Shown here one piece after another: positions 1 to 9,862 of a stretch of DNA of 32,407 nt. The position numbers and the translations under genes were made by a program. How positions within the stretch are numbered: the first letter of the stretch is position 1; every line of letters starts with the position of its first letter. Below the pieces are notes generated by a model, which searched no databases, was not told the origin of the DNA, and saw only the letters and a program-made list of their open reading frames with translations. Source of the DNA: an uncultured Alphaproteobacteria bacterium (GTDB taxonomy: Bacteria; Pseudomonadota; Alphaproteobacteria; UBA11222); the NCBI GenBank assembly GCA_937888955.1, contig CALAQW010000150.1:1-32407 (forward strand), given 5' to 3'.

Positions 1-52
1 CTGGGTAAATTGAAGCGGCTGCTCTTCCGATCTGCCGCTTCAATTTGCCCAG
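1..52. other. Probable sequencing/assembly artefact: adapter-centred inverted repeat at contig end
   Basis: Bases 1-19 (ctgggtaaattgaagcggc) are the reverse complement of 34-52 (gccgcttcaatttgcccag) with one mismatch. The intervening bases 20-33 (TGCTCTTCCGATCT) equal the 3' end of Illumina TruSeq adapter sequence. Confidence 0.9.
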
Positions 53-1642
53 ACGGGTGCGCGGCAGGACGGTCCGGACCAACCGGTATTCCCGTAATTG
101 ACGATAGGCTGGCAGGGCCTTGCCCGCCTCCGCCACCGCATCGCGCAGCAATGTGCGCGCCTGCAATGCGCCGCGCGCACGAATCGCCGCATCGTCTGGA
201 ACGATAAGGCCGCAAAGCACGCCGGCCTGTTCAAAGATCGCGACATCGGCGATCAGCGGATGCGCACGATAGACTGCCTCCACCGTTTCGGGCGCGATAT
301 TCTTGCCATCAGGCAGCACGATCATCTCCTTCATCCGCCCGACCAGATGCAGATAGCCACGCCCGTCGATATAGCCGCGATCGCCGGTGCGGAACCAGCC
401 ATCCCCGGTGAAGGCCGCACGCGTGGCGTCGGGCAGGTTGCGATAGCCCGAGAAGACGCAGGGCCCGCGCGCCTGAACCTCGCCCCGGCCCGCATCATCG
501 GCATTGGCAATTCTGAGAACGACCCCGGCCAGCGGCCGGCCGGCACTGTCAAGATTGACATAGCCGGGCCGGTTGAAGGTCAAAATCGGCGCGGTCTCGG
601 TCAGCCCGTAACCGCTCAACACCTCCCAGCCCAACCCGACAAGCTTGTAGGCCACCGCCGGTTCAAGATGCGCACCGCCGCAAGCCAGCCGCACAAGCGC
701 GGGCGCAAACCGCCGATGCAGGGCGGCGAACAGATGCCGTCCGACCCGCAAACCGGTCAGACGGAAAATCAGCACCGACAGCTTGAGCAGCAGCGCAAAC
801 AATCGCTGCCCGACCATGCCGCCACCGGCAAACTGTCCCGCGATCCCGGCAAGCAGCGCCGTGTAAAGCCCCGGCACGCCGATCAGTGTGGTGACATGCG
901 CCGCACGCATGGCATGGGCAAGTTCGGGCCCGCTGACCCCGGCGGGCAAGACGAGCGTCGCCCCCGCCGACAGGCTGCCAAGCAGCCCGACAGTCAGCGG
1001 ATAGGCGTGATGCAATGGCAGCGGCACAAGCGCCACGGTATCGGCCGTCAAAAGCCCCGCCGCGGCAAGCCCGTTGATATTGGCGATAAAGTTCCGATGG
1101 CTGAGGGGAACCGCCTTCGGCGCACCGGTCGTGCCGGATGTGTAAAGCCAGGCTGCGGCCGCGTCAGGGTCAAGATGCGGCGGATTAAGCGGTGGATCGG
1201 CGCACCAGTCGCGCCAGTCCGGCACACCGGCGCGGGCGCCGCCAAGCAGGCAGCAGGCCGGGCTCCCCGGCATCGCCCGGATCCAGCCCAGATGTTTGTC
1301 GGCAATCAAGGCATGGCGCGCACCGCTATCCGCGGCAAGCCGGCGAAGCTCATCCGCCGGCGCACCGTCATCAAGCGGCACCACGATCCCGCCCGCGCAA
1401 AGCACCGCAAAAAATCCGGCCACCCATTGCGGCGCGTTGGGGGCAACAAGCAGGACCGGCGTATCAGGGCCGACCCCACGCGCGACAAGCCCGCGCGCCA
1501 GCCGTCCGATATCGCGCGCCAACGCCGCATAGCTCAACGCGTCCGGCGCATCCCCCGCGTCAAACGCCATCACGGCGGGGCTGGCACCCCGCATCGCGAA
1601 GGATGCGACCAGATCCGGTAAACTGATAAGCTCTCTGCGCAC
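34..1642 (-). CDS. AMP-dependent acyl-CoA synthetase/ligase, truncated at the contig edge
   Basis: The minus frame with low codon positions = 2 mod 3 is open from GTG 1642 to the window edge. It encodes WLYTSGTTGAPKAVPLSHRNF (AMP-binding P-loop) around 1090-1150 and a C-terminal ...LPRTRLGKLKR just before the artefact. It is absent from the ORF track because it has no stop in the window. Confidence 0.88.
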
Positions 1643-1744
1643 CGCCGGTCACCTCGGGAATGTCACGACAATGATCGGTCAGTCTGTGACAAAGCCGGGC
1701 GGCGAACAAGCAAAGCGGCAGACGTCGCCTCATTTGCCTTGAAT

Positions 1745-2542
1745 TCAGGCTCCCTTGAATTCGGGCTGGCGCTTTTCGTTGAAGGCGCGCACCCCTTCGC
1801 GCCGGTCCTGGGACACATACACCCGGTCATAGGCATCGAGTTCCTGCATCAGGCCGGTCTTGAGATCGGACTGAATCCCGAAATTCACCGCTTTCTTGAC
1901 CTGCCGGATCGATAGCGGCGCATTGCCGCAGATCGCGGTCGCCGTGGCCAGCGCCTCGGGCAGCAGCGCGTCAGCCGCGCAGACCCGGTTGACAATCCCC
2001 CAGGCGAGCGCTTCGGCCGCACTGAAAGGTTTGGCGGTCATCAGAATTTCCTTGGCGCGCGGGGTGCCGGCCACACGCGGCAGGTTCTGGGTGCCGCCGC
2101 AACCGGGAATGATGCCAAGGCTCGTCTCGGTCAGCGCGAAACGCGCCCCTTCCGCCGCATAGGCGAAATCGCAGGCCAGCGCGATCTCGCACCCGCCGCC
2201 AAAGGCCGCGCCATTGACCGCGGCAATCACCGGCAGCGGGCAATCCATGATGCCATAGACCGCCTGCTCGAAAATCACGTGCTGGGCGCGCCATTGCCGG
2301 TCGGTCATGCCGTCGCGTTCCTTGAGATCGCCGCCGGCGCAGAACGCCTTGTCGCCGGTGCCGGTGATCACCACGCAGCGCACATCCCCGGCGTCCTGAT
2401 TAAGGCCGTCCTGAAACACATCGCGCAGATCAAGCCCCATCTGCGTATTGAGTGCATTGCGCGCCTCGGGCCGGTTCAACCCGATCTGCAACAGCCCCGC
2501 CGCGGGACGCGTTAATTCCAAAGTTTCATACCGCTCCTGCAT
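1745..2542 (-). CDS. Enoyl-CoA hydratase/isomerase family protein
   Basis: Crotonase motifs [41 protein letters not shown] and [16 protein letters not shown] at 2542 preceded by AGGG. Confidence 0.93.
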   Translation of the reverse strand: MQERYETLELTRPAAGLLQIGLNRPEARNALNTQMGLDLRDVFQDGLNQDAGDVRCVVITGTGDKAFCAGGDLKERDGMTDRQWRAQHVIFEQAVYGIMDCPLPVIAAVNGAAFGGGCEIALACDFAYAAEGARFALTETSLGIIPGCGGTQNLPRVAGTPRAKEILMTAKPFSAAEALAWGIVNRVCAADALLPEALATATAICGNAPLSIRQVKKAVNFGIQSDLKTGLMQELDAYDRVYVSQDRREGVRAFNEKRQPEFKGA

Positions 2543-2726
2543 CACACCCTGCCCTTCCTGTCAGCTGCTTTGGCTCGTCTGCCGTTTCGCCGTTTTTACG
2601 CGGATAAAATTCGCGGCAAAAGGGAAAAGGGTGCGAATTTTCGCTGCGCCACTGCGCAAAAAGCTATATGGTGCCAGCAGATTTAACGATTTCAGCGCAA
2701 CCAACAAACTTGCAGGGAGAAATAAC

Positions 2727-3902
2727 ATGCGGGAAGCCGTGATTGTTTCAACAGCACGCACCGGGCTGGCCAAGTCCTTCCGGGGCGGCTTTAACGCCAC
2801 CCATGCCGGCGCCTTGGGCGGGCATGTGGTGAAACATGCAATCGAACGCGCGGGCATCGAGCCGGCGGAAGTCGATGACGTCTATATGGGCTGCGTCGCC
2901 CCCGATGGCGGGTCGACCGCCAATGTGGCGCGTTCCTCGGCCCTGTGGGCAGGCTGCCCGACCTCGGTTTCGGGTGTGACGATCAACCGCTACTGCTCGT
3001 CGGGCCTGCAATCGATTGCCATGGCCGCGCATCACATCATCCTCGACAATGCCGACATCGCGATCGGCGCGGGCGTGGAAACCATTTCCATGGGCGGCCA
3101 TGTGGCGCAGGACCCCAAAGACCCGAAGCTGGCAGCGGAATATCCCGCCCTGTGGATGCCGATGATCGAAACCGCCGACATCGTGGCGAAGCGCTACAAT
3201 GTCGCACGCGACTATCAGGACGAATATTCGCTGGAATCGCAGCGCCGCACCGCCGCCGCGCAGCAGGCCGGCAAGTTCGACGATGAAATCGTGCCGATGA
3301 AGACCAAAATGGCGGTCAAGGACAAGGAAACCGGCAAGGTCGAAATGAAGGAAGTCGTCGTCGACCGTGACGATTGCAACCGCCCCAACACCACCGCCGA
3401 AGGGCTTGCCTCGCTTGACCCGGTTCGCGGCGAGGGCAACTTCATCACCGCGGGCAATGCCAGCCAGCTGTCTGACGGTGCCTCCGCCTGCCTTCTGATG
3501 GAAGCCAAGGAAGCCGAACGCCGCGGCATCACGCCGATGGGGATCTTCAAAGGCTTTGCTGTTGGCGGTTGCGAACCCGATGAGATGGGGATCGGCCCGG
3601 TCTTTGCTATTCCGAAACTGCTGGAACGGACCGGCCTGTCGATCGACGATATCGATCTGTGGGAACTGAACGAAGCCTTCGCAAGCCAGGTGCTCTACAG
3701 CAAGGACAAGCTCGGCATTCCGCATGAGAAGCTGAATGTGAATGGCGGCTCGATCGCGATCGGCCACCCGTTCGGCATGACCGGCAGCCGGCTGACCGGC
3801 CATGCGCTGATCGAAGGCAAGCGCCGGGGCGCGAAAAACGTCGTCATCACCATGTGCATCGGTGGCGGCATGGGCGCAGCCGGCCTGTTCGAGGTCGTCT
3901 AA
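2727..3902 (+). CDS. Acetyl-CoA C-acyltransferase (thiolase)
   Basis: [38 protein letters not shown] (active-site Cys), [19 protein letters not shown] and [19 protein letters not shown] Shine-Dalgarno at 2714-2719. The track ORF from 2448 is over-extended. Confidence 0.95.
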   Translation: MREAVIVSTARTGLAKSFRGGFNATHAGALGGHVVKHAIERAGIEPAEVDDVYMGCVAPDGGSTANVARSSALWAGCPTSVSGVTINRYCSSGLQSIAMAAHHIILDNADIAIGAGVETISMGGHVAQDPKDPKLAAEYPALWMPMIETADIVAKRYNVARDYQDEYSLESQRRTAAAQQAGKFDDEIVPMKTKMAVKDKETGKVEMKEVVVDRDDCNRPNTTAEGLASLDPVRGEGNFITAGNASQLSDGASACLLMEAKEAERRGITPMGIFKGFAVGGCEPDEMGIGPVFAIPKLLERTGLSIDDIDLWELNEAFASQVLYSKDKLGIPHEKLNVNGGSIAIGHPFGMTGSRLTGHALIEGKRRGAKNVVITMCIGGGMGAAGLFEVV

Positions 3903-3941
3903 CCCGTCAAATTCGCTTGAAACAGCTTTTCAAGCTTTTGG

Positions 3942-3973
3942 AAAAGCCGGGTCTTGTACCCGGCTTTTTCTTT
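3942..3973 (+). terminator. Rho-independent terminator downstream of thiolase
   Basis: Perfect stem aaaagccgggt (3942-3952) / acccggctttt (3958-3968), 5-nt loop, T-rich tail. Confidence 0.85.
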
Positions 3974-4055
3974 TGCCCGAACCTGTGACGGGCCGGACTC
4001 GATCCCGTCCGCCGATTTCTCTAAACTCGACGCTTGTCCCGCTTACCAGCGGCGG

Positions 4056-4111
4056 AAGACCATAGGGCGATGACGACATTGAGATGACGACAGGGCGATG
4101 AGCACAGGGCG
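4056..4111 (+). repeat. 14-bp tandem repeat (about 4 units) spanning a start codon
   Basis: Units AAGACCATAGGGCG / ATGACGACATTGAG / ATGACGACAGGGCG / ATGAGCACAGGGCG at 4056, 4070, 4084 and 4098. Confidence 0.75.
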
Positions 4112-5279
4112 GACAAACCGGCGGCGATTTTTGAAAATCGCGGGCGCATCCGGGGTGATACTCGCCGCCTCGGGGACCGGTTACATGCTGACGCGCGGCC
4201 CGACGCGGGCCTTACGCCCCTGGGAACAGGCGGGCGCAGAACGCTACCCCGATCCGATGCGCGCGGCGCTGTCTTACGCGATTCTCGCGCCAAGCCCCTA
4301 TAACCGGCAGCCCTGGCTTGTGCAGTTGCACGGCCCGCACGATGCGCTGCTTTACTGCGATCTCGACCGGCTGCTGCCCTATACCGATCCGTTCAACCGG
4401 CAAACCGTGATCGCGCTTGGTTGCTTTCTGGAACTGTTTTCGTTGGCGGCGGCGCAGGCAGGCTTCGCGGCGCAAATAACGCTGTTTCCTGAGGGCGACC
4501 CGGGCAACGGGCTTGACAAGCGGCCCATCGCCCGGCTGCATCTCGCGCCGCAGCCCGATATCCCCAAGGATCCGCTGTTTGCGCATTGCCGCGCGCGGCG
4601 CACGACCCGCGAACCCTTTGATATGGGTCGCGCGGTCCCGGCCGAACCACTCGCCCGGATGGCCCGCGCCACCCGGGCAACAACATCCGTCCGGTTTGGC
4701 GCGACCCGCGATCAGGCGGAGGCCGAGCAGCTGCGCCAGCTTGCCCGCGACGGCGTGCATCAGGAATTCGCCAGCCGCACGGTGCGGCAGGAAACCGCCG
4801 ATTTCATGCGGATCGGCCGCCGCGAGATCGAACAAAGCCCCGACGGCATCGCGGTTTCCAACCCGGTTGTCGAGCTTTTGCAGCAATTTGACCTGATCGA
4901 CCGGGAAAACATGGCGGCCCGCAAATCACGCGCCTTTGCCCTGGGGTTTGAGCGGATGGAACAGCTCGCTCTTGCCAGCCCGGGCTTCTTCTGGATCGCC
5001 ACCGCCGATAATGACCGGGGCAGCCAGATCGCCGCCGGACGTGCCTATCTGCGCGCGTCATTGCAGGCCACCGCCGACGGGCTGGCCATGCAGCCGCTGA
5101 GCCAGACGCTGCGCGAATATCCGGGCATGCGCAAGCTCTATGTAAAGCTGCACCGGCTGCTGATGGAACAGCCCGGCGAGCGGATCCAGATGCTGGCGCG
5201 GATCGGCTATGCCGATCGGGTTCCGCCCGCCCCGCGATGGCCGCTTGAGCACCGGCTGCGGGCAACCGGGGTAAGCTGA
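4098..5279 (+). CDS. Tat-signal nitroreductase-fold (Acg-like) flavoprotein
   Basis: N-terminal RTNRRRFLKIAGASGVILAASGTGYM (twin-arginine signal), then YAILAPSPYNRQPWLVQL and later ARRTTREPF, typical of Acg/nitroreductase family proteins. Confidence 0.75.
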   Translation: MSTGRTNRRRFLKIAGASGVILAASGTGYMLTRGPTRALRPWEQAGAERYPDPMRAALSYAILAPSPYNRQPWLVQLHGPHDALLYCDLDRLLPYTDPFNRQTVIALGCFLELFSLAAAQAGFAAQITLFPEGDPGNGLDKRPIARLHLAPQPDIPKDPLFAHCRARRTTREPFDMGRAVPAEPLARMARATRATTSVRFGATRDQAEAEQLRQLARDGVHQEFASRTVRQETADFMRIGRREIEQSPDGIAVSNPVVELLQQFDLIDRENMAARKSRAFALGFERMEQLALASPGFFWIATADNDRGSQIAAGRAYLRASLQATADGLAMQPLSQTLREYPGMRKLYVKLHRLLMEQPGERIQMLARIGYADRVPPAPRWPLEHRLRATGVS

Positions 5280-5307
5280 TCGCGCGCATCAGCCGGTAGC
5301 ATTGCCG

Positions 5308-5391
5308 CGCAACATCATATAGACAGAATGCAACAGATACGCGCCACAATGCGACAGAATGAGACAACTGTTGCAAACTGTCGCGCAACAG
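5308..5391. promoter_or_regulatory. Putative operator array of YGCRACAG-like octamers
   Basis: CGCAACAT 5308, TGCAACAG 5329, TGCGACAG 5350 (exactly 21 bp apart); inverted CTGTTGCA 5368-5375 and CTGTCGCG 5378-5385; CGCAACAG 5384-5391. Confidence 0.45.
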
Positions 5392-5411
5392 GTCCGACGG
5401 GAGCGGAGAAG

Positions 5412-6323
5412 ATGGCGGTAACTATCCCCTTTGTACGCGATATCGCGTTCGAATATGGCGTTTGCGAATGGGTGTCGCCGCTGATCCGCAGGGTGATCTG
5501 CAATAATCCGAGCGGCTTCACCTTCAAGGGGACGGGCACCTATATCGTGGGCCGCGGCAAGGTCGCGGTGATCGATCCGGGCCCGCTTGATGAGGCGCAT
5601 GTCGCCGCGATCCTGAAGGCGGTTGAGGGGGAAACGGTCACCCATATCCTGATCACCCACACCCATATGGACCATTCCCCCGCCACCACACCGCTCAAGG
5701 CGGCGACCGGCAACCCGCCCGCCTATGGCTTCGGCCCGCATGGGGAAGGCAAGATCCTGGCCGGACAATCGGTCGAAGCAGGGGGTGATCAGGACTTCAC
5801 CCCCGATATCCGCGTTGCCCATGGCGATGTCATCGAAGGCGATGGCTGGACCATCGAATGCGTGCATACGCCGGGCCATACCTCGAACCATCTGTGCTTT
5901 GCCCTGCGCGAGGAAAAGGTGCTGTTCACCGGCGATCATGTGATGGGCTGGTCAACCAGCGTCATCTCGCCGCCCGACGGGGATATGCGCGATTATATGG
6001 CAAGCCTCGATCTGCTGCTGACGCGCGACGATGCGGTGTACTGGCCGACCCATGGCCCGGCCATCACCGACCCCCATCCTTTTGTCCGCGCCTTCATCGA
6101 CCATCGCGCGGAACGCGACGCGCAGATCCTTGCCTGTCTGGCGGACGGGATCGACACGATTGCCGGGATGGTCAAGCGGATGTACGCCGATGTGAACCCG
6201 CTGCTGCATCCGGCGGCGGCGCGGTCGGTGCTGTCGCATCTCATCAATCTTGTGCAGCAGGGCAAAGTGACGATCGCGGATGGCGCAGCACCCGGACCCG
6301 ATGCACGCTACCGTCTGGGCTGA
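5412..6323 (+). CDS. MBL-fold metallo-hydrolase (LACTB2/glyoxalase II-like)
   Basis: HTHMDHSP, VHTPGHTSNHLCF, LFTGDHVMGW and PTHGPAI motifs. GGAGAAG SD before ATG 5412; an in-frame upstream ATG exists at 5328. Confidence 0.88.
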   Translation: MAVTIPFVRDIAFEYGVCEWVSPLIRRVICNNPSGFTFKGTGTYIVGRGKVAVIDPGPLDEAHVAAILKAVEGETVTHILITHTHMDHSPATTPLKAATGNPPAYGFGPHGEGKILAGQSVEAGGDQDFTPDIRVAHGDVIEGDGWTIECVHTPGHTSNHLCFALREEKVLFTGDHVMGWSTSVISPPDGDMRDYMASLDLLLTRDDAVYWPTHGPAITDPHPFVRAFIDHRAERDAQILACLADGIDTIAGMVKRMYADVNPLLHPAAARSVLSHLINLVQQGKVTIADGAAPGPDARYRLG

Positions 6324-6425
6324 CAGGCAAACCGGCAAAGGTCCGACACGCAAATGTGACGGTGGCGACAGCAAAGCAATGGATCAAACCTTGTTGACTT
6401 GCCCCGGCGCGATGCGAAAGGTTAC

Positions 6426-7175
6426 ATGATCGCCATGCAACGCTTCGCCAACCCTGCAAATTTTCTGGCCCTCGCCACGCGGCTGACCCCGTTCATGGCG
6501 GCGATCGCCTTCATTCTGCTGGCGGTCGGCAGCTATCTGGCCCTGTTCGTCGCACCCCCCGATTATCAGCAAGGCGATACGGTACGCATCATGTTCGTAC
6601 ATGTTCCCGCCGCCTGGATGACGACCTTCTGCTTCGGCGCGATGGCGGTTGCGAGCGCGGTCGGGCTGATCTGGGGGCATCCGGTCGCCTATGTCGCCGC
6701 CAAGGCGACAGCCCCCATCGGCGCGGCCTTCACCGTCATGGCCCTTGTCACGGGCGCATTATGGGGGCAGCCCATGTGGGGCACCTGGTGGGTGTGGGAC
6801 GCAAGGCTGACCTCGGTCCTGATCCAGCTTTTTATCTATCTTGGCTATATGGCGCTGTGGAACGCGATCGAGGATCCCGTGCGCGGCGCCAAGGCCACAG
6901 CGATCTTCGCGCTTGTCGGGGCGGTCAATCTGCCGATCATCAAATTCTCGGTCGAATGGTGGAACACCCTGCATCAACCCGCCAGCATCGCACGGGTGGA
7001 AGGCCCCGCGATCCATAGCAGCATCCTGATCCCGCTTCTGATCATGCTGGCCGGATTTACGGTTTTCTATGTCTGGCTGCTGCTTGTGCGGATGCGGCGC
7101 GAAATTCTGGCGCGGCGCATCCGGTCGATCCAGCTGGCGCGCACCCGCAGCCTGCAAATGGGGGAGGCCGGCTGA
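6426..7175 (+). CDS. ccmC: Heme exporter permease CcmC
   Basis: MFVHVPAAWM, GTWWVWDARLTSVLI and EWWNTLHQPAS (WWD-type heme-handling motif), multi-TM, followed by ccmD-ccmH. Confidence 0.95.
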   Translation: MIAMQRFANPANFLALATRLTPFMAAIAFILLAVGSYLALFVAPPDYQQGDTVRIMFVHVPAAWMTTFCFGAMAVASAVGLIWGHPVAYVAAKATAPIGAAFTVMALVTGALWGQPMWGTWWVWDARLTSVLIQLFIYLGYMALWNAIEDPVRGAKATAIFALVGAVNLPIIKFSVEWWNTLHQPASIARVEGPAIHSSILIPLLIMLAGFTVFYVWLLLVRMRREILARRIRSIQLARTRSLQMGEAG

Positions 7176-7176
7176 C

Positions 7177-7338
7177 ATGGCGGAATTTTTTGCAATGGGC
7201 GGTTTTGCCGCCTTCGTCTGGCCGGCCTGGCTTACTGTCATCGTGCTGATGGCCGGCATCGCAGTTGCCAGCCTGCGCGGATTGCGGCAGGCGCAAGCCA
7301 CCCTGGACGCCCTTGAATCCGAGGCGGAGCGCACATGA
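7177..7338 (+). CDS. ccmD: Heme exporter protein CcmD
   Basis: Short single-TM protein MAEFFAMGGFAAFVWPAWLTVIVLMAG... between ccmC and ccmE; stop overlaps the ccmE start. Confidence 0.88.
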   Translation: MAEFFAMGGFAAFVWPAWLTVIVLMAGIAVASLRGLRQAQATLDALESEAERT

Positions 7339-7829
7339 CCCGCAAGCGCAGACGGCTTTATCTTGTGATCGGCGCGATGGCGCTGCTCGGCATTGCCGCG
7401 GCGCTTGTGCTAACCGCGATACGCGATACGCTTGTATTTTTCTACAGCCCGGCGGAACTGACCGAAAAGGATATCGCACCGGGCAAGAATTTCAGGCTGG
7501 GCGGTCTGGTCGCCGAAGGTTCGGTCGAGAAATTGCCCGACGGCCTCACCACCCGCTTTGTCATCACCGATCTCAGCGCCGAGGTGCCGGTGCTTTATCG
7601 TGACCTGCTGCCCGATCTGTTCCGCGAAGGGCAAGGTGTTGTGGCCGAAGGCACGCTCAACCCCGAAGGGGTTTTCATGGCCCGGCAGGTGCTGGCCAAA
7701 CATGATGAGAATTACATGCCGCCCGAGGTTGCCGAGGCACTGAAAAAGTCCGGGCAATGGCAAGGCGATTCGGGGCAAGGCGATTCGGGGCAAGGCGATT
7801 CGGAACTGGGCACCGCGGAAACGGAATAG
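7335..7829 (+). CDS. ccmE: Cytochrome c maturation heme chaperone CcmE
   Basis: RLYLVIGAMALLG..., FRLGGLVAEGSVE, VVAEGTLNPEGVFMARQVLAKHDENYMPPEVAEAL (heme-binding HxxxY). Confidence 0.96.
   Translation: MTRKRRRLYLVIGAMALLGIAAALVLTAIRDTLVFFYSPAELTEKDIAPGKNFRLGGLVAEGSVEKLPDGLTTRFVITDLSAEVPVLYRDLLPDLFREGQGVVAEGTLNPEGVFMARQVLAKHDENYMPPEVAEALKKSGQWQGDSGQGDSGQGDSELGTAETE
7761..7803 (+). repeat. 15-bp in-frame tandem repeat in the 3' end of ccmE
   Basis: caaggcgattcgggg repeated about 3 times (7761, 7776, 7791), encoding QGDSG QGDSG QGDS. Confidence 0.9.
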
Positions 7830-7844
7830 GACAGGCAGGCAAGC

Positions 7845-9857
7845 ATGCTTCCAGAGATCGGAAATTTCGCCCTTGTGCTGGCCCTTGTGCTGGCAATTAT
7901 TCAGGGCAGCCTGCCGATGATCGGCGCGCAGATCGGCAACCGGCAATTGATGGCGGTGGCCGAACCCGCCGCATTCGGACAGTTCCTGTTCGTCGCCATC
8001 GCCTTCGCGGTCCTGACCCATGCCTTTGTGGTGTCGGATTTTTCGGTGCTGACGGTTGTCGCCAATTCCCACAGCGCGAAGCCCATGCTCTACAAAATTT
8101 CGGGTGTTTGGGGCAATCATGAGGGCAGCCTTGTCTTGTGGGTGCTGATCCTCACCCTGTTCGGCGCGGCCGTTGCCCTGTTCGGGCGCAATTTACCGAC
8201 CAGCCTGCGCGCGCGGGTGTTGAGCGTGCAGGCGATGATCGCGGCCGGTTTTCTGCTGTTCATGCTGCTGACCTCGAACCCGTTCTTGCGGGTGATCCCG
8301 CCGCCGCCCGACGGCAACGGGCTTAACCCGCTATTGCAGGATCCTGGTCTCGCCTTTCATCCGCCGTTCCTTTATCTCGGTTATGTCGGCTTTTCGATGG
8401 CCTTTTCATTTGCCGTTGCCGCCCTGATCGAGGGCCGCGTCGATCCGGCCTGGGCGCGCTGGGTCCGCCCCTGGACGCTGGCCGCCTGGTGTTTTCTGAC
8501 GATCGGTATCGCCATGGGCTCCTGGTGGGCCTATTACGAGCTTGGCTGGGGCGGCTGGTGGTTCTGGGACCCGGTGGAAAATGCCTCTTTCATGCCCTGG
8601 CTGCTTGGCACCGCCCTGCTGCATTCGGCTATCGTCGTGGAAAAGCGCGATGCCTTGAAAAGCTGGACCCTGCTGCTGGCGATCCTCACCTTCTCGCTCA
8701 GCCTGCTTGGCACCTTCATCGTGCGCTCCGGGGTGCTGACATCGGTGCATGCCTTTGCGACCGATCCATCGCGCGGTGTTTTCATCCTTGCCCTGCTGAT
8801 CGTGGCGATCGGCGGCTCGCTGACGCTGTTTGCGATTCGCGCGCCGGCATTGAAGGGCGGCGGGCTGTTCTCACCGATCAGCCGCGAGGCCGCGCTTGTG
8901 CTCAATAACTGGCTGCTGGCGACCGCCTGCGCGACGGTACTGCTGGGTACGCTTTATCCGCTATTCATGGATGCGCTGAGCGGCGGAGAGGACAAGGTGA
9001 CCGTCGGGCCGCCCTACTATAATGCGACATTCGTGCCGCTGATGATTCCGCTGCTTATCGCCATGAGTATCGGGCCGCTGCTTGCGTGGAAGCGGGGCGA
9101 TCTGCCTGGCGTGCTGCAACGGCTGAAATTCGCGGCAATCATTTCCGCGCTTATCGGGCTGGCGACGCTTTATCTGAGCTGGGGCGGGCCGGTGCTCGCG
9201 GCATTCGGCATCGCACTTGGCGCGTGGCTGATCCTCGGACCGGTGACCGACGCGGTCGAGCGGACAAAGCTGTTCCGCGCGCCGCTTGCGCAAAGCTGGG
9301 CGCGGGCCCGCGGGCTGCCGCGCGCAAGCTGGGGCGCGATGATGGCGCATGCGGGCATGGGGGTGCTCGTCCTCGGCATCACCGGCAGCACCGCCTGGAC
9401 GGAGGAGAAAATCACCGTCATGCGCCAGGGGGAAACGGTCACGGTCGGCGGTTATGACTATCGCTTTGAGGGCGCGGAACAGGTTGCAGGCCCCAATTAC
9501 AGCGCCATACGCGGGCATTTCAGCGCCAGCCGGGATGGGCGTGAAATCGCGACCCTGGCGCCTGAGGCGCGCAGCTATCCCACCCCGCCGATGGACACCA
9601 CCGAAGCCGCGATCCACCCGCGTCTGAGCGGCGATCTGTTCGCGGTGATCGGCGAAAGGCAGGCAGATGGCGGCTGGGCGGCACGGCTTTATTTCCGGCC
9701 GTTTCTGTCCTGGATCTGGGTCGGCTGCATCCTGATGACTTTGGGCGGCGTCATCAGCCTGACCGACCGGCGCCACCGGGTGGGCGCACCGCGCCGGGCC
9801 ATACCGAAAAACCGCACACAGAAGCCAGGCGCATCGCAGCCTGCCCCGGCGGAGTGA
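7845..9857 (+). CDS. ccmF: Heme lyase subunit CcmF
   Basis: WGNHEGSLVLWVLIL, GSWWAYYELGWGGWWFWDPVENASFMPWL (WWD domain), multi-TM, about 670 aa. Confidence 0.97.
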   Translation: MLPEIGNFALVLALVLAIIQGSLPMIGAQIGNRQLMAVAEPAAFGQFLFVAIAFAVLTHAFVVSDFSVLTVVANSHSAKPMLYKISGVWGNHEGSLVLWVLILTLFGAAVALFGRNLPTSLRARVLSVQAMIAAGFLLFMLLTSNPFLRVIPPPPDGNGLNPLLQDPGLAFHPPFLYLGYVGFSMAFSFAVAALIEGRVDPAWARWVRPWTLAAWCFLTIGIAMGSWWAYYELGWGGWWFWDPVENASFMPWLLGTALLHSAIVVEKRDALKSWTLLLAILTFSLSLLGTFIVRSGVLTSVHAFATDPSRGVFILALLIVAIGGSLTLFAIRAPALKGGGLFSPISREAALVLNNWLLATACATVLLGTLYPLFMDALSGGEDKVTVGPPYYNATFVPLMIPLLIAMSIGPLLAWKRGDLPGVLQRLKFAAIISALIGLATLYLSWGGPVLAAFGIALGAWLILGPVTDAVERTKLFRAPLAQSWARARGLPRASWGAMMAHAGMGVLVLGITGSTAWTEEKITVMRQGETVTVGGYDYRFEGAEQVAGPNYSAIRGHFSASRDGREIATLAPEARSYPTPPMDTTEAAIHPRLSGDLFAVIGERQADGGWAARLYFRPFLSWIWVGCILMTLGGVISLTDRRHRVGAPRRAIPKNRTQKPGASQPAPAE

Positions 9858-9862
9858 CGATC

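Noticed and set aside
98-1621. 507-aa plus-strand ORF
   Set aside because: Antisense shadow of the AMP-dependent synthetase; the minus frame carries YTSGTTGAPKAV, and the plus translation is Arg/Pro/Gly-rich without recognisable domains.
2748-3803. 351-aa minus-strand ORF
   Set aside because: Antisense to the thiolase gene, whose frame has all catalytic motifs.
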